Source of the DNA: Swaminathania salitolerans
GTDB taxonomy: Bacteria; Pseudomonadota; Alphaproteobacteria; Acetobacterales; Acetobacteraceae
DNA length: 64,000 nt
Reading direction: 5' to 3' (one strand)
Assembly (NCBI RefSeq): GCF_025994315.1
Contig: NZ_BAQE01000003.1
Part shown: positions 63,331-64,000 of the stretch, piece after piece
How positions within the stretch are numbered: position 1 is the stretch's first letter
Layout: every line of letters begins with the position of its first letter
Notes under the pieces: model-generated
The model's database searches: none
What the model saw: the letters and a program-made list of their open reading frames with translations, nothing else
Told to the model about the DNA's origin: nothing
Program-made: the position numbers and the translations under genes

Positions 63331-64000
63331 ATGTCGTCACATCGTCCGCAGCTTTTCTACACGACCGATCCCTCGCCCTGCCCGTATCTGCCGGGGCGAC
63401 TCGAGCGCAAGGTCATGACGGAGCTGCTCGGCAGCGAGGCCGACATGCTGCATGACCGGCTCTCGCGTGCCGGGTTCAGGCGCAGCCACGGCATCGTCTA
63501 TGCGCCCGTCTGCAGCCACTGCCAGTCCTGCATACCGATCCGGATTCCGGTTGCGGCTTTCCTGCCCGATCGGACCATGCGACGGATCCGGCGCAGCCAT
63601 GGCGATCTGCGGGTTGCGGAACGTCCCAATATTGCGACCGGGGAACAATATGCCCTGTTCCGGCTCTATCAGGAGAGCCGCCATGGCGATGGCGACATGG
63701 CGCTGATGGGACTCGACGATTATCAGACCATGATCGAAACGAGCCCGGTCGAGACGAGCCTGTTCGAATTCCGCAACGAAGAGGGCCGTCTGGTCTGCGT
63801 TTCGCTCGTCGATCATCTCTCCGACGGATTATCGGCGGTCTATACGTTCTATTCCCTGTCCGAGCCGAAACGCTCCTACGGAACGGCCTCGATCCTCTGG
63901 CTGATCGAGGAGACGAACCGGCGCGGCAGGAACTTCCTCTATCTCGGCTACTGGGTACCGGGCAGTCGCAAGATGGCTTACAAATCCCGCTTCGCTCCGG
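63331..64000 (+). CDS. bpt: Aspartate/glutamate leucyltransferase or arginyltransferase (Bpt/Ate family), cut by the window end
   Basis: These enzymes add Leu or Arg from tRNA to N-terminal Asp/Glu and feed proteins to the N-end-rule Clp pathway. The visible 223 residues begin MSSHRPQLFYTTDPSPCPYLPGR, with two Cys pairs in the N-terminal domain (PCPYLPGR and CSHCQSCIPIR, about 17-70) and the C-terminal acyltransferase domain ending near LYLGYWVPGSRKMAYKSRF. The reading frame is still open at the last base and about 20 residues should be missing. ATG 63331 follows AGGGTGG. Leu versus Arg specificity is not decidable here. Confidence 0.9.
   Translation, partial: MSSHRPQLFYTTDPSPCPYLPGRLERKVMTELLGSEADMLHDRLSRAGFRRSHGIVYAPVCSHCQSCIPIRIPVAAFLPDRTMRRIRRSHGDLRVAERPNIATGEQYALFRLYQESRHGDGDMALMGLDDYQTMIETSPVETSLFEFRNEEGRLVCVSLVDHLSDGLSAVYTFYSLSEPKRSYGTASILWLIEETNRRGRNFLYLGYWVPGSRKMAYKSRFAP

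Noticed and set aside
1..64000. CRISPR array
   Set aside because: No regularly spaced direct repeats were seen; the short tandem repeats at 29249 and in mqo have no spacers.

Overview
The window is 64 kb of a GC-rich alphaproteobacterial chromosome, most likely from an acetic acid bacterium (Acetobacteraceae). The reasons are gatCAB, an Mqo-type malate oxidase, the ispG-hisS-prfA-prmC-DUF4167 block, cobS-cobT, ubiG, a RodZ-like protein, a Tat-exported lactonase and a Bpt/Ate-type transferase. The family assignment is my judgement from gene content and composition; no database was searched. Nearly everything from about 5.6 kb onward is ordinary chromosomal backbone, tightly packed, with many ATGA start/stop overlaps.

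Region 1 (1-5647) is different: visibly AT-rich and gene-poor. It holds two large exported proteins (225-2129 and 3065-5014) that are divergent paralogues with the same C-terminal cysteine module. Between them lies a degenerate IS3-family element, followed by a very AT-rich spacer. A decayed tRNA 3'-end-like sequence (5045-5072) and an intact tRNA-Ser (5648-5740) mark the backbone side. This looks like acquired DNA and is the best candidate here for undescribed biology.

Region 2 (5.8-12.5 kb): gatC-gatA-gatB facing ruvX, then mqo, an N-formylglutamate amidohydrolase-like gene and tRNA-Val. Region 3 (12.9-18 kb): a phosphate acyltransferase, a small Cas2-like-fold candidate, an MscS channel, tRNA-Met and a glycosyltransferase. 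Region 4 (17-26.4 kb): a long leftward block lysC > NMO > rodZ > ispG > hisS > prfA > prmC > DUF4167, interrupted by one oppositely oriented small secreted protein. Region 5 (26.6-33.7 kb): ubiG; the Tat lactonase; a leftward run of pgm/pmm, DUF3553, comF, grxC, DUF1178 and DUF2147; galU; tRNA-Leu. Region 6 (33.7-41.5 kb): lipB, a LolA/B-like lipoprotein, bolA, a J-domain protein, cobS-cobT, a PLP decarboxylase and a secreted protein. Region 7 (41.5-51.3 kb): mfd and recG diverge; a degenerate GGDEF-EAL protein sits behind a promoter overlapped by a perfect dyad; then an LpxR-type lipid A deacylase and a two-domain cold-shock protein. Region 8 (51.3-64 kb): smpB, dapA, kdsB-pheA, hisN, serA, yifB/comM, metC, an AI-2E-type permease, an EEP-family phosphatase, cardiolipin synthase, and a Bpt-type transferase cut by the window end.

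The backbone genes cover translation (amidated tRNAs, release factor and its methylase, ribosome rescue), amino-acid supply (lysine, phenylalanine, histidine, serine, methionine), envelope and sugar-nucleotide metabolism, and DNA repair.
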